Source of the DNA: Thelonectria olida
Taxonomy: Eukaryota; Ascomycota; Sordariomycetes; Hypocreales; Nectriaceae
Assembly: GCA_020736575.1 (NCBI GenBank)
Contig: JAGPYM010000006.1
Location: 682,001-746,000 of the forward strand
Length of the DNA stretch: 64,000 nucleotides
Direction of reading: 5' to 3'
This document shows positions 34,663-46,015 of this stretch, one piece after another. A model generated the notes under the pieces. It had not been told where the DNA came from. It made no database searches and worked only from the letters and a program-made list of their open reading frames with translations. Position numbers and translations under genes: made by a program. Within the stretch, counting starts at the first letter, position 1, and each line of letters opens with the position of its first letter.

Positions 34663-35213
34663 CTAGGAGAACCTGTCTCCCTTCGGACTACGGTATACCG
34701 CTGTGCTCTCGTATTTACTCTTCTCGCCGACTCGTTGCGACTCGGTGGCGGGGGCGTGTCTTGTTGGAGCGGGATCGCTGCTGGCTTCCTGGCTCGGCGA
34801 GCCGGTGCTGTCGGTGCGGGCAGGGCCTCCGTTGGTGCCGCCCTGTTCGATCTCGAGAGACTCAATCATGCGCATCTTTTGGCGCTGAGCCTCCATCTTG
34901 GCCTGGCGGTCGGCGTTGATCTGCTTCTTGGCAAAGTAGTAGGCACCACCTCCAGCTACGCCGCAAAAAAAGGGTCAATTGAAGTTCGTGCGACAGAAAG
35001 GATTGCGTCGCAAAAGGGAGGGTACGCACCAGCACAGAGGGAGCCCCAACCGAGCCTGTTGACGTGAGAGATTTCAGTCAGCCTGGAGAAGATTTTTGAC
35101 TGGGATTCGGAGGCGATCGGATACGAACCAGAAGGACTTGACCTGAGAAAAAAAGTTAGCATGTGTAGGACATGAAGTTGGCAAGATGCATTAGGACGAC
35201 TCACGGTGTTCAT
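34663..35213 (-). CDS. Small single-span membrane protein, DUF4748-like
   Basis: Four exons, three of them tiny (35213-35205, 35142-35129, 35055-35030, 34955-34663), give 113 residues. The N-terminus has one short hydrophobic span with glycines (FWLGWGSLCAAGGGAYYFAKK), then INADRQAKMEAQRQ as a charged helix, then a disordered Ser/Thr/Pro-rich tail. Fungi have small, probably mitochondrial proteins with a similar GGGAYYFAKK core (I believe the DUF4748 family; recalled, not checked). The consistent phases across three splice joins and the composition of the joined peptide support the model. The function is unknown. Confidence 0.7.
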
Positions 35214-36563
35214 CTTGATGGATAGTGAAGTGGTCAATGGGTTAAGAACTCAAGGTAAATTTGATGGCAAAACTCGATCCGAAGTCGGGTTGTAGGAAGG
35301 AATTCGAGGAGACGGGGTTTTTCAAACAAGGTGTATTTGGAGTGCTGGAGTCTATATAAGTGGGATGGCCTGACAAGATAAAAAGATGCCAGGTCTAGGT
35401 CTTGGTCCAGGCCTTGACGCCGAAGGCCGGTTCGGCATCTGGCAGTGAAGATGCACAAAGAGGTACGTACCTCCAATGTGCCCACACTCGCTCACGGAAT
35501 GGAGGCCCGTGACGGAGCTGGCAGTGGGTCACCCGACCCGTTCCTCCGCCGTCCAGCACTGGAGCTTCCATTTGTTAGTACCGGCAACCGAGTAGGGAAA
35601 TTATGTTTTAATTAATTAGTCGAGCAGGAGGAGAGTAAGTGAATAATTTAGAGTATACTTTTGGTGCCAGAATACAACCCACGTACCTTGAATTTGCAAG
35701 AATTAGATGCAACTGAACAAGCGCGTCAGGCGCCCTTCCATGGTTCACCTCGGTCTCGGGCCAGGCACCGACAAACTGCCGTTGGGGCACATCCATGAAT
35801 GTCATCGGCTTCGCAGGGCCTAAACAACAGCCCAAAACATTCCAAAACACCGTTACAGGGGTGCCGCTGTGCCGCCAATTTTAGCACCGAAGCTCAGATT
35901 CGCTCCCCGCTGTGGCGCCCTTTTGGACAGACCGTGTCTTTGACCCCGTTTCGCATGTCGCACTGTATCCATCCTCAGCAACGCGCAGCTATAGTACAGT
36001 GCCAATAACTTCCCCAAACGCACCGGTTATGACATAAGGGTGGCTCAGCGAGTCGCACCGGCGCTAGAAATTGTGGGAGACCACGCAAGTCAACCTGCAA
36101 CAACTCAAGGCCACGAGGCGAATAGGGGAGTCTTGTGAAAACAACCCTTTGGAAACTGTCTTGTGACAGTCCTGCGTCTTCTCCTCCTACCGCTCTCGTC
36201 CCTTGTCGGCTCTCCATTATGCTTCAGCTCCCGACTCCTCTTCGAAGCTCTCCTCCACTCAACCCCAACCAACCTGCGTCACCACCCGCCCAACCACGAC
36301 TGCTGCAACTTGCGTCTCTCTAAAACCGAACCTCCCCTTCTTTCAAACCCGCCCGACTCGTTTCGCTCGCTGCGATCCCAATTTTTGCCCTTCACGGTCG
36401 CTTCAGCATCCCGTCTGCGTGTCAGCCCGCCTGACATCGCTTACGGACCCGAAATCCAAGCGCCCTGGCGTTGATGCCTTGATGAACAAGACGAGCTCGG
36501 CGTGGGTGTAGTGGGTAGTACCGGCCCTCGACCCCGCCGTCGAGAAGCAGTTCTTCCACCATC
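35214..36563. other. Divergent intergenic region
   Basis: This separates the starts of the small membrane protein (-) and the 5-phosphatase (+). It contains the palindrome GAGGTACGTACCTC at 35460-35473 and, from about 36170, a C/T-rich stretch likely to be the leader of the 5-phosphatase transcript. No gene was seen. Confidence 0.45.
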
Positions 36564-39500
36564 ATGGATCCCCCCAAAGGGGACGGGCCTGATGGCTCGT
36601 CTATTGTACGAATGTCCCCTCCGACCATAGGCCATGCTCTACTAACACCATCCAGAAACCCGTTTCTTCGCTGCGAGCGCGGTTCGAGAACATGGGCAAC
36701 TCAAGTAAGCCCGCCGACGCCTCGGCCCCTCCATCCGCTCCGTCGCGGCCTATCTCCCCGGCCCCCAAGCCGGACCGGCTTCGCGACTTCAAACCGACAC
36801 AAGATATCGCCTCTACGGCTCCCTCTACACCAGTAGTGCCCACTAGGCCTCAGCCGCGGCCCAAGTCGATGATCATGACCTTTAACTCAGAGCAGAATGG
36901 CCCTCCTCTGGTCCCCCATCCATCTACTCGACCGATCATCGCTCCCAAATCACAAGTTACTCAACAAAGTGCGCCGCCTCCTCCTCCAGCCGTCACGGTC
37001 CAACCTCCTCAGTCACCACCCAAAGGACGAGTTTCGAGCTTGGCTTTGAACGACCAATCCCCGTTTCTCAACCCCGATGCTATAGCGGCCCCAACTACGC
37101 CCGGGGGCTCTCCTCGAAATTTCAAGATTCCGAGTCGACCACACACCCCTTCTGCGTCTGTCGACTTCTCACGATCCCCGCGGCCGGGCGGATCTCAACC
37201 GCCATCACCTCCCCCTCCTAGGCGATCTGCTGAGCTTAGGCGGGAACGAGAGACGAAGACAGCCCCGCCACCTCCCGCTCCTCGCAAAAGCGAAAAGCCC
37301 CTTATACCTGCGTCGAAACCAATCGTGGCCCCAGAATTGCAAGGAATACAAGCTGTTAGGAGGGGCGATATCTCCCAAGAAACCTCGCCATTTAACAGTC
37401 CTCCGAGCAGTCTCGAATCCCATGAGCCTCCTCCTAAGCTTCCTACTCGACCAAGACCCCAACCGCAGGCAGATATGCCTCCACCTGCTCGACCACGATC
37501 GGTTGTTATTGGTTTTGAACCCCCGCCCGTTCACCACTCAGTTGTCAGCGCCAGGAAGGAGACCGAAGTCAATGGCACATCAAAGGGTCAGATGACTCAA
37601 TTTGCCGACGAGCCTCGCCCAGCATTGCCCGCAAGACCACCTACGTTCGATATTGCCCCTAGATCAACTCCATCGAACGCGGGTGCCATGGCGCCCCCGC
37701 CTCGACCGCCTCGACCAGCAATCTCGTCTCAACCAATAGACAGCATAACCTCGACACCTCCAAAGAGAGTTGTGTCAACACCAACCACGCAGCCAGTCCA
37801 GTCACAGCTGGCTCCTGCAGCTCGCGGCCATGGTAGATCTATGACAATAGACAGGACATCGGACCGAGTGCCTGCCGAGTTCCGTATTCCCCCAGCTGGA
37901 GGCACTTCTACATTGTCTTTAGCTGGGCCCTCGAGGCCAATTCAATCCACGGCAACAGCTGTGAAGTTGGCACCTGCGACTGGTTCTGCGTCTGCTACAG
38001 CTATTACCGGACCTTCACGCCCGATTCAATCTACGCCAGTCGCTGCTCAGATGGCGCCCAAGACTGAGACTGTGGACCATGTGACGGCGTTCCCTGAAGC
38101 TTTCAATGTCAACCGCCGGCCCCCATTCATCAAACACGGCTCCTTTGAGATCCAAACTAAGTACGATGCCAGGACCTTTGATGTTTGCGGCGAATTTGTC
38201 TGCGCAAGCGGCCATATGACAAGGGTTTGGAGCTTGTTAGACGGCGAGTTGGTTATGAGCTTGTCACATACAGAGGGCATCAAGGCCACTGCTATCGCCT
38301 TCAAGCCAGCCGCAGATCCTCGCGATGAGGGCAAAAGAGTGTGGATTGGTACTAATACCGGAGAACTTATGGAAGTGGAAGTGGCAACACACTCAATCAC
38401 TCCCGGCAAAGCAAACGCTCACAGTCGATTCGAAGTGACCAGGATCTACCGACACTTTAACGAAATATGGACTCTTGACGAAGCCGGCACTTTGCTCGTC
38501 TGGGGGCCTGATGCAAACTCGGTCGCGAATATCACCGGCGTCCCATCCCAAAGCTACAAGGTTCCCAAGGGCCACACCTTTTCCATGGTGATTGGCGATG
38601 AGCTCTGGCATGCCACAGGGAAGGAGATTCGAGTCTTTGCGCCGGCGTCGGATGGTCGATCGCAATTCCAAGTTCTTGTTCGGCCTCTTGTCACGGACAA
38701 TGCTGGCGAAGTCACATCCGGAACTCTTCTCAAGACTCAACCTGATACGGCTCTCTTCGGCCATGTCGATGGCAAGGTTACCATGTATTCCACCAGCAAC
38801 TACACGTGCACCAGGATTATCAACGTCAGTACTTGGAAGATCAACTCCTTGGTGAACTCGGGGAGGCACGTTTGGGCCGCGTACAACACCGGCAAGGTCT
38901 GTGTCTATGATGTTGAAGAGTCTCCCTGGGCAATCAAGAAAGAATGGCAAGCCCATGATACCCACATCATAAAGATGGTGTCGGATCCATCAAGTTCATA
39001 CTTTCTTGATCGGTTGCAAGTCATTTCGCTTGGGGCAGACAACAAGATCAAGGCATGGGATGGCCTTCTGGAGGACGATTGGCTCGAGGAATCCATGCAG
39101 TCCAAGGACACCCAGTACTGCGACTTTGACGAAATCAAAGCCCTCTTCTTCACGTGGAATGCTGGTGCCTCTACTCCGTCTAGTCTTCGGTATTCTGGCG
39201 GCGATTCGACGTTCTTTCAAGACCTTATTCAGTCAAGTGGCTCGCCAGACATCCTAGTTTTTGGTTTCCAAGAGTTGGTAGATCTGGAAGACAAGAAGTT
39301 GACAGCCAAGAGTTTCTTGAAGAAACAGAAGAAGAAGGAAGGCTCGGACCAAGAACGAATGAGCCACCAGTACCGAGACTGGAGGGACTTTTTGATGAAA
39401 TCTCTAGACGACTACATGCCAGCAGAGCACCTCTATCACTTGCTTCACACGGCGCCCATGGTGGGTCTATTCACTTGTGTCTTCGTGAAGTCCAGTCTGA

Positions 39501-40369
39501 GAGACCGGATTCGAAACCTACAGGGCGCCACGGTCAAGCGAGGAATGGGTGGCTTGCACGGCAACAAAGGCGCTGTTGCTGTGCGATTCAAGATTGATGA
39601 CTCGTCAATTTGCCTCATCAACTGCCATTTGGCAGCCGGACAGTCGCAGGCCAACCAAAGGCACGGCGATATCGCAGCGATTCTAGAGACGCCTCTATTC
39701 CCAACTGAACGTGACCCAGGCGTCCGCGTGGATTCATACGTGGGCGGCGGTGACGGCAGCATGATTGTAGATCATGAACTCTGTGTCCTCAACGGCGATT
39801 TGAATTATCGCATTGATACCATGTCCCGAGACACTGTGGTAACAGCTGTCAAACAGAACAACCTTGCCAAACTCCTAGACCGTGATCAACTCCTTGTTGC
39901 ACGTCGTCGCAATCCCGCTTTCAGGCTGCGCGCCTTTGACGAGATGCCCATCACCTTTGCTCCAACATACAAATACGACGTCGGGACGGATAACTACGAC
40001 ACAAGCGAGAAGCGTCGAAGCCCCGCGTGGTGTGACCGACTGTTACACAAGGGACGAGGACGAATCCAGCAACTGGATTACAGAAGGCACGAAGTGCGTG
40101 TAAGTGATCATCGACCTGTGACAGGAAGTTTCAATCTCTGGGTGAAGAAGGTGGACCCAAAACGCAGATCGATCGCGTGGGTGGAAAGTGAACGGGGATT
40201 CGAGGCCTTGCGAGAGCAAGAAACGGGCGTTGACAAGTAAGTGGTACTGGATTGTGTTGTACGGTAAAGGAGGCTAACGCATGGCAACAGGATGCTCTAC
40301 TTAACGATGACTTGCGGCTTTGATGAGGAGACAAGCAAGAGGCTGGTCCAAGAGACCGCAGCCAGATGA
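36564..40369 (+). CDS. Inositol polyphosphate 5-phosphatase with beta-propeller
   Basis: Three exons (36564-36605, 36656-40236, 40291-40369) give 1233 residues. The enzyme removes the 5-phosphate from phosphoinositides or soluble inositol phosphates. The first 480 residues are proline/serine-rich and disordered. Residues about 495-830 look like a WD40-type beta-propeller (FVCASGHMTRVWSLLDGE; HVWAAYNTGKVCVYDVEE). The catalytic domain begins near 840 (FFTWNAGAS) and has the family motifs: GNKGAVAVRF, NCHLAAGQ, NGDLNYRID near 1059, SPAWCDR near 1136 and SDHRPV near 1164. The last exon replaces a stop just after the donor and adds a short C-terminal helix. Propeller plus phosphatase is a known filamentous-fungal arrangement. 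Probable membrane-trafficking role (inference). Confidence 0.92.
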
Positions 40370-41414
40370 GATTCGCCAAACCCATTTCGGAGCTAGATGA
40401 GCAGGCTAAATACCTGGATGAGAGGGCTGCTAAAGTCACAACGAGAGTGCCGATGTTTCAATGTGTCGCTGACTTAGTTGAGTATGGCGAGGAAAGCGTT
40501 AGGATGGTGGGGCGACGGGTTCCTGCGCCGGGTCGCAGGACGAAGCAACTATAGACAGTCGTTTTCGTTAGTTTCTTCTTTTTCTTTGTTGGTGTTATCG
40601 AGTACCTAGACATGGACAAGCGAGCACGCGGTGCAGCGGACGGGATTGGTGGCATTATGACTATTATAGAAGGGAGGTCACCCATGGCAGGGCAGGGAAG
40701 GGAAGGCTGTAGATCTTGGCCTGTTGACATAGGGATTGGAAGTCTAAGAGGAAGGGGGCAAGCCTCTCAGATAAAAGCCAAATGAGAAGAACAAGAAGCG
40801 AAAGAATGATTGATGGGATGATTCTTCTGCTACTACATGAGAGACCAGCCTGAATGAATGGAAGGGAAGACCCAATTAGGGGCCAAGCCACAGATTAGGG
40901 GACCTCCTCCCCCCACTACATGGGCTCCAAATTAGCGTAATCTGGGCGCTGGGACAACTGGACATTAGAGGCTCTGCGAGGGGCACATCCGGACCCGAAT
41001 ACGTGTGGTGCATGACCGGGGAGGAGGTGTACATAAGAAGTTCCCTTTTGTCTTCAGCTTGCCAAGTCCCAACGAAAACTTGACTCTGCCATTGAACTCG
41101 ATCAGAGGCGATTCGCGGTGTCGTGCGTATCTCCCATCATTGTATATCCATGAGTGTTCACGAACCTGACTGACTCATTTTTCAGGGCAGCAGCGAGGCC
41201 TTGTCTCCATCCGCTCCCCCTATTCAATTCTCAACAACTAGTTACCTCTCAAGCGAGCGGTGAGAGACCAAGTCGGAGCCGGCAATCGGATCGGATCTGA
41301 CGTCGAGACCAGATCCATCTTGATCCATCTATCAATCACTCGCTCAGTCGATTGATTGAGGAAGCATTCAGCCCTGCACTCTCAGAACCTCTCATCTCGT
41401 CAGGTTCCGAAACA
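40370..41414. other. Intergenic region
   Basis: Between the 5-phosphatase and the Sec14-like gene, both on the plus strand. A frame of 62 codons at 40366-40554 begins next to the 5-phosphatase stop; it could be an alternative C-terminus, but no splice supports it. The sequence from about 41040 is probably the leader of the Sec14-like gene. Confidence 0.45.
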
Positions 41415-42580
41415 ATGGCGACCGCTTCGGCCTCCGCTTCCACGTCCGCCCCCCGGTTTACGCCCATCGAGGTGCCCACCCCGGACACGAAGCCCGCCCC
41501 GCGTCCGGAGCTCAACGAGGAGCAAAAGACAAAGTACGCCGCGCTCCTCGACAAGGCAAAGGCCTTTTCCGACGTCCAGTGCGACAAGGAAAAGGACAAG
41601 TCGGGCCCCATCACCGACGTCGAGCGCGCCTGGCTCACTCGCGAGTGTCTGCTGCGCTACCTCCGCGCCACAAAGTGGAACGTCGACGACTCAGCGAAGC
41701 GCCTGCTGGCCACGCTCGCATGGCGGCGTGAGTACGGGCTCGACGGCTTCACGCCAGAGTACATCTCGCCCGAGCAGGAAACGGGCAAGCAGATGATTGT
41801 CGGCTTTGATCGTCAGGGGCGGCCGTGTCAGTACCTGAACCCCGGTCGTCAGAACACGGATGCGAGTCCCCGGCAGATTCACCATTTGTTCTACATGGTT
41901 GAGCGCGTCACGGACATGATGCCGCCAGGCGTCGAGACGATGAGTCTCATGATCAATTTCAAGCCGAGCAAGAAGCGCCAGAACACGAGCGTGCCCGTGT
42001 CGACAGCCAGAGAAGTGTTGCATATTCTGCAGAACCACTACCCTGAGCGGTTGGGCAAGGCTCTCATCATCAACGGTAATCCCTCCCCTTTTTGAACATT
42101 TTTGTTACGATGGCTAACTATGAAATAGTCCCATGGCTTGTCTCGGGCTTCTTCAAGATCATCACGCCCTTCATCGACCCCGTGACGCGAGAGAAGCTCA
42201 AGTTCAACGACGACATGAAGCAGTACGTTCCCCCGGAGCAGCTGTGGAGCGAGGACTGGGGCGGAGAGATGGACTTTGAGTACGACCACTCCGTGTACTG
42301 GCCTGCGCTCAACGAAATGTGTCGGCTGCGAAAGGAGGAGCGACTGCGTCGGTGGGAGGCGGGCGGCAAAGTGGTAGGCGAGTCGGAGGATTACCTGGCT
42401 GGAGGGACGGATGTGAGTGTTGAGGGAGTCGAGTACAAGGCTGCCGCTGCCCCTACCGCTCCGGCTCCGGCTTTGGTTTCTGAGGAGAAGAAAGAGGTGG
42501 TTGTGGGTGAGAGCGGGTTGAAGGAATTGGAGGAGAAGCTGGCTGAGACAAAGCTGCAGGAGCAGGCTGTTGCGGCATAG
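41415..42580 (+). CDS. Sec14-like CRAL-TRIO phosphatidylinositol transfer protein
   Basis: Two exons (41415-42075 and 42129-42580; 53-nt intron) give 370 residues. Residues about 60-130 form the CRAL-TRIO N-terminal helices (RECLLRYLRATKWNVDDSAKRL). The lipid-binding lobe follows (KQMIVGFDRQGRPCQYLNP, HLFYMVERVTDMMP, ALIINVPWLVSGFFKIITPF). A low-complexity Ala/Pro/Glu tail ends in a charged helix. Such proteins exchange phosphatidylinositol with another lipid between membranes and feed phosphoinositide kinases. The pattern is closest to the Pdr16/Csr1-type fungal proteins, but I cannot assign a subfamily. Confidence 0.88.
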
Positions 42581-42770
42581 GGTCGCACACTACGGAGAGT
42601 CGGAGGGAAAGAGAACAAGGTTGAAGTTGGAAAAAGGGAATCGGCCGATGAGTAGATGATACAACTAGAGAATTCATGCGAAGAAGGCATACAATTGCTG
42701 CCTACAGAGGTCAGCACACAGTGCGTTTCATGCAGGTAAAAGAATTAGATATATTCAAGAGCACACGGTT

Positions 42771-43251
42771 TTAGACACTGTCCTCGATCTGCAATTCCAG
42801 TTTCGAAACAATCACGGTTCGCATCGCATCGCCATAGTCGTCGCTTATTATCACAAGGTCGGCACAGCAAGCATGAAGAACCCAGTCGATAATACCCCGC
42901 AGGTCGGTCCGGCCAATGCTGCCAGAGCCAAAAATGGATTCTGCTCTGCAGGATGACGCTCTCGGATACATACTTGAGCCATTGCGGGACTGACGATGGG
43001 GGGGGGGAGGACTGATGCACCTGATACATCTTACACCACCGCTTACGGCGAACATAGGCAGATCCACCCTTGGCCATGCAGAGACGGTAGGCCATATTTG
43101 CAGCGCACTGCAGCAGAAGCTTCATTTTGCCGGTCAGATCTAAGCTGCAACGGGCATCACACATGATGACTATCGTCCGAAGTCTCGCCTCACAAGCCAT
43201 GCAAGCAATCGCCAGGATTCCATTGCACTCGCGCCCGCATCCATTCATCAA
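42771..43251 (-). CDS. Possible small gene of unknown function
   Basis: Two exons (43251-43028 and 42945-42771) with an 82-nt GT-AG intron give about 132 residues. The joined product reads RRKRWCKIAESIFGSGSIG and ends DAMRTVIVSKLELQIEDSV, which is more protein-like than the unspliced reading (rich in Cys, Trp and Pro runs). The first exon has several Cys residues (ILAIACMACEARL; TIVIMCDARCSL). The start is uncertain; a further upstream exon is possible. No family was recognised. It sits between two plus-strand genes, and expression is unproven. Confidence 0.35.
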
Positions 43252-43614
43252 GCTACAAGTGGCCCAGCACGAGAGGTCATTGGATCGCCATCGCCAACAT
43301 CAACAGACGGCCGATGCACAAGGCGTCCCACAAGGTAACGGCGTCTTTGCCTTGCCACGAATGAGGCATGTCCAGGCATCGCGTGTGGGGCTGTCGTCCG
43401 TCGCCTTGCATGCAGTAACACGCCCTTGCCGTTGTTAGAGGACCGGTCATGGTGTTGGAGCCTAGCTGCTCTTTAGGCGACTCGCATATGGGCCGAGTTG
43501 AGCCTCAGATATGCCCTCTCGTCCGACTTGTATATAAGCCCCCTGTCTTCCCCCGTTGTGTCGTGTTTGAACAACAGGACCAGAAGCTCCAATCCTTTCT
43601 TCATTTGCTTCAAG
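43252..43614. other. Upstream flank of the BCS1-like gene
   Basis: About 360 bp with a TATATAA stretch at about 43530 that is well placed, roughly 85 bp before the start codon, to be promoter sequence. No gene was supported. Confidence 0.4.
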
Positions 43615-45642
43615 ATGGACTCCCTCTCGAGAATGACCAAGATGAACCTCCCTCCATTCCTCCAAGCTCAGGGAGCCAACTCCACGGCAAATGCCTCGGC
43701 GCCATTTCCGCCCAGCATGGTCGACAGCTTCCTCCTCAGCGCCGGACACGCCTCACCCCTGATGGAGGTCTTCATCTTTGTATACCGCCAGATCGGAGCT
43801 CAGTTTGGCCTTGATCCATCCCTGCTTCTCACTCTTCTCGGAGTCCTTTGGGCTCTTTCCAAGGTCTTTGCACAGATCTACGCCATGATCCAAGACGCTT
43901 CCTTGCGGTACTTTTCTTGTGGGCTGTCTGTGAGTGAGAACGATGACATTTACCATCAGGTCATGAACTTCCTAGCCCAGCAGCGCGATGTCGCGAGTGA
44001 TCGCTTCCTGATGGCTCAGACTGTGTGGAGGAGCGCTTGGGAAGAGGAGGAGGAGATGGCGAACAACATGGCTATTGCTCTGGTTTCTGAGCCTGATGGC
44101 AGCCAAGGTGAGCCTACCTATCTCAACTTTGCCAATCAAGTGGCCCAGTCGGTAAGTCGCCAACTCTCCCAGGCATGAGCGAATCGTTTTGCTAACTCTG
44201 CATCAGAGTCCGAGATTTGTCCCAGATATCGGCAGCACTGGATTTTGGCACAATGGAACCTACTTTCGAGTTAGTCGAAAGAAAGATACCATGATGTTTG
44301 CTGGCGGATTTCCAATGATGAAGGATATCGAGGAAGTGAGAATCTCCTGCTTTGGAAGGGACATCAGTAAGTCATGCTTTAAACCCTCTGATTCAGTCAT
44401 GGCCAGAGCTAACTTGGTTGGCATCTAGGTCCTCTCAAGAAGCTTCTTGCAGATGCCAAATCCATCTACTACCACGACACCAACCAAAAGACCACCATAT
44501 ATCGTCCCAAGACGAAAGAGGCGCGTCGCGAAATCTCATTTGACAACTCCCTGTGGAACCGAGTGACCAGAAGACCGATTCGGCCCATGAACACGGTCGT
44601 TCTCGATCCCAAAGAGAAGCACGACGTGTTGCGAGACATGAATGAGTATCTCCATCCAAGGACACCAAGCTGGTACGCCTCGCGCGGCATTCCTCTTCGA
44701 AGAGGCTATCTTTTCCACGGGCCCCCAGGTACGGGAAAAACGAGCTTTTCTTTCGCGCTGGCTGGAGTTTTCGGCATCGATATCTACGTCATCAGTCTGC
44801 AGGACAATAGCGTTTCTGAGGAAGACCTTGCTACTCTGTTCAGTAAACTTCCTAGGCGATGTGTCGTATTGTTGGAGGATATCGACACGGCTGGACTGCG
44901 ACGTGCGCCGGATGCTGATACTTCCAAGGGTAGTGAGGATGAGAAGAAGAAGAAAGATGAGGAGAAGAGTGGTGCGGCAGAGAAGAAGACGAAGAAGAAG
45001 AGTAAGAAAGCAGCGGACGAGGAGGAGGAAAAGGATGACAGCAGTGCGTCTGAGAGTGACTCGAGTAGCTCGGAAGAAGAAACCAAGCGAAAGAAGAAGT
45101 CGAAAAAGGCCAAAAAGCGCCGAAGCGATGCCACTGATAAGCCCACGGCAAAGGTCGTCATTGAGCCCATCTCGCTTTCAGGTTTGCTCAACGCCATTGA
45201 CGGCGTCGCCTCTCACGAAGGCCGCATCCTCATCATGACAACCAACAAGCCCGAGTCTCTCGACGAGGCTCTCATCCGTCCCGGCCGCGTCGACGTGCAA
45301 GTGGGTTTCAAGAACGCCTCCAGCGACCAAGCTGCGGAGCTCTTCCACCGAATGTACGAGCCAGAGCATGGCACCAAGGTGATTGGCAACGGATCGGCGG
45401 CCTCCAAAGCATCCGCCGAGAAGGAGAGTTCGGGGCTTGATGTGACTGGTGCTGGGCTGAGGGAGATATCGGAAAAGTTTGGGAAGCTCATTCCTGGCGA
45501 GGTGTTTTCGCCGGCGGAGATCCAGGGGTTCCTGTTGAAGCGTAAGAAGACACCGAGAAAGGCCCTGGAGGATGCGCCGGAGTGGATTGAGGCTTCCATC
45601 AGACAGAAGGAGCTGAAGTCAAAGGTGGCGACGGTTCAGTAG
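43615..45642 (+). CDS. BCS1-like mitochondrial AAA ATPase
   Basis: Three exons (43615-44151, 44207-44366, 44429-45642) give 636 residues. An N-terminal hydrophobic segment (LLLTLLGVLWALSKVFAQIY, residues about 62-81) precedes the BCS1 N-domain. The AAA module has Walker A in HGPPGTGKTS, Walker B in VVLLEDIDTA, and sensor-type motifs LSGLLNAIDGV and ILIMTTNKPESLDEALIRPGRVD. True Bcs1 is an inner-membrane chaperone that inserts the Rieske protein into complex III. Filamentous fungi carry many paralogues whose roles are unknown. This one has an insertion of about 90 residues, Lys/Glu/Asp/Ser-rich, just after Walker B, which canonical Bcs1 lacks. I therefore call it BCS1-like rather than Bcs1. 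Confidence 0.88.
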
Positions 45643-46015
45643 TCGGAACAAAGTGTACAGAGAAGGGTTCGAGAGGGGATGAGAATAGAATAGGTACCAT
45701 TAAAATGATAGAAGTTCCTCCATACGCACCTGCCTGCTCGAGTTTAGAAAGATGTCATGACAAGATATCCCTACCCTGCATCGTTCAAGGTGAGCTGCTC
45801 GGTCAAGCCTCGGTGAGTCTGAGCTTCCATTCCGGGCCCCACAGCTGTACTTTGGACTTTGTACCTTATCCCACCCGCCAACATTCACCCCCAGTCGGCC
45901 ATCATACCCACGAAATCTCCCCACGTTTGCACCCACGACGTCGCGTCCGGCGCTCTAGCGATTCTTCCCCGAGCATGTGCCGCTGCTGCCTGACTCTGCG
46001 ACCCCGACCAGAACA
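45643..46015. other. Short intergenic region before Trs31
   Basis: About 370 bp between two plus-strand genes. It probably holds the terminator of the BCS1-like gene and the promoter of Trs31; no distinct element was recognised. Confidence 0.4.

Noticed and set aside
40366..40554. 62-codon frame adjoining the 5-phosphatase stop as an alternative C-terminus
   Set aside because: No splice junction places it in phase with the phosphatase, and the short last exon already gives a plausible end.
42745..43251. Unspliced 168-codon minus-strand frame
   Set aside because: Its C-terminal half is Cys/Trp/Pro-rich and less protein-like than the spliced alternative, which uses a consistent GT-AG intron.
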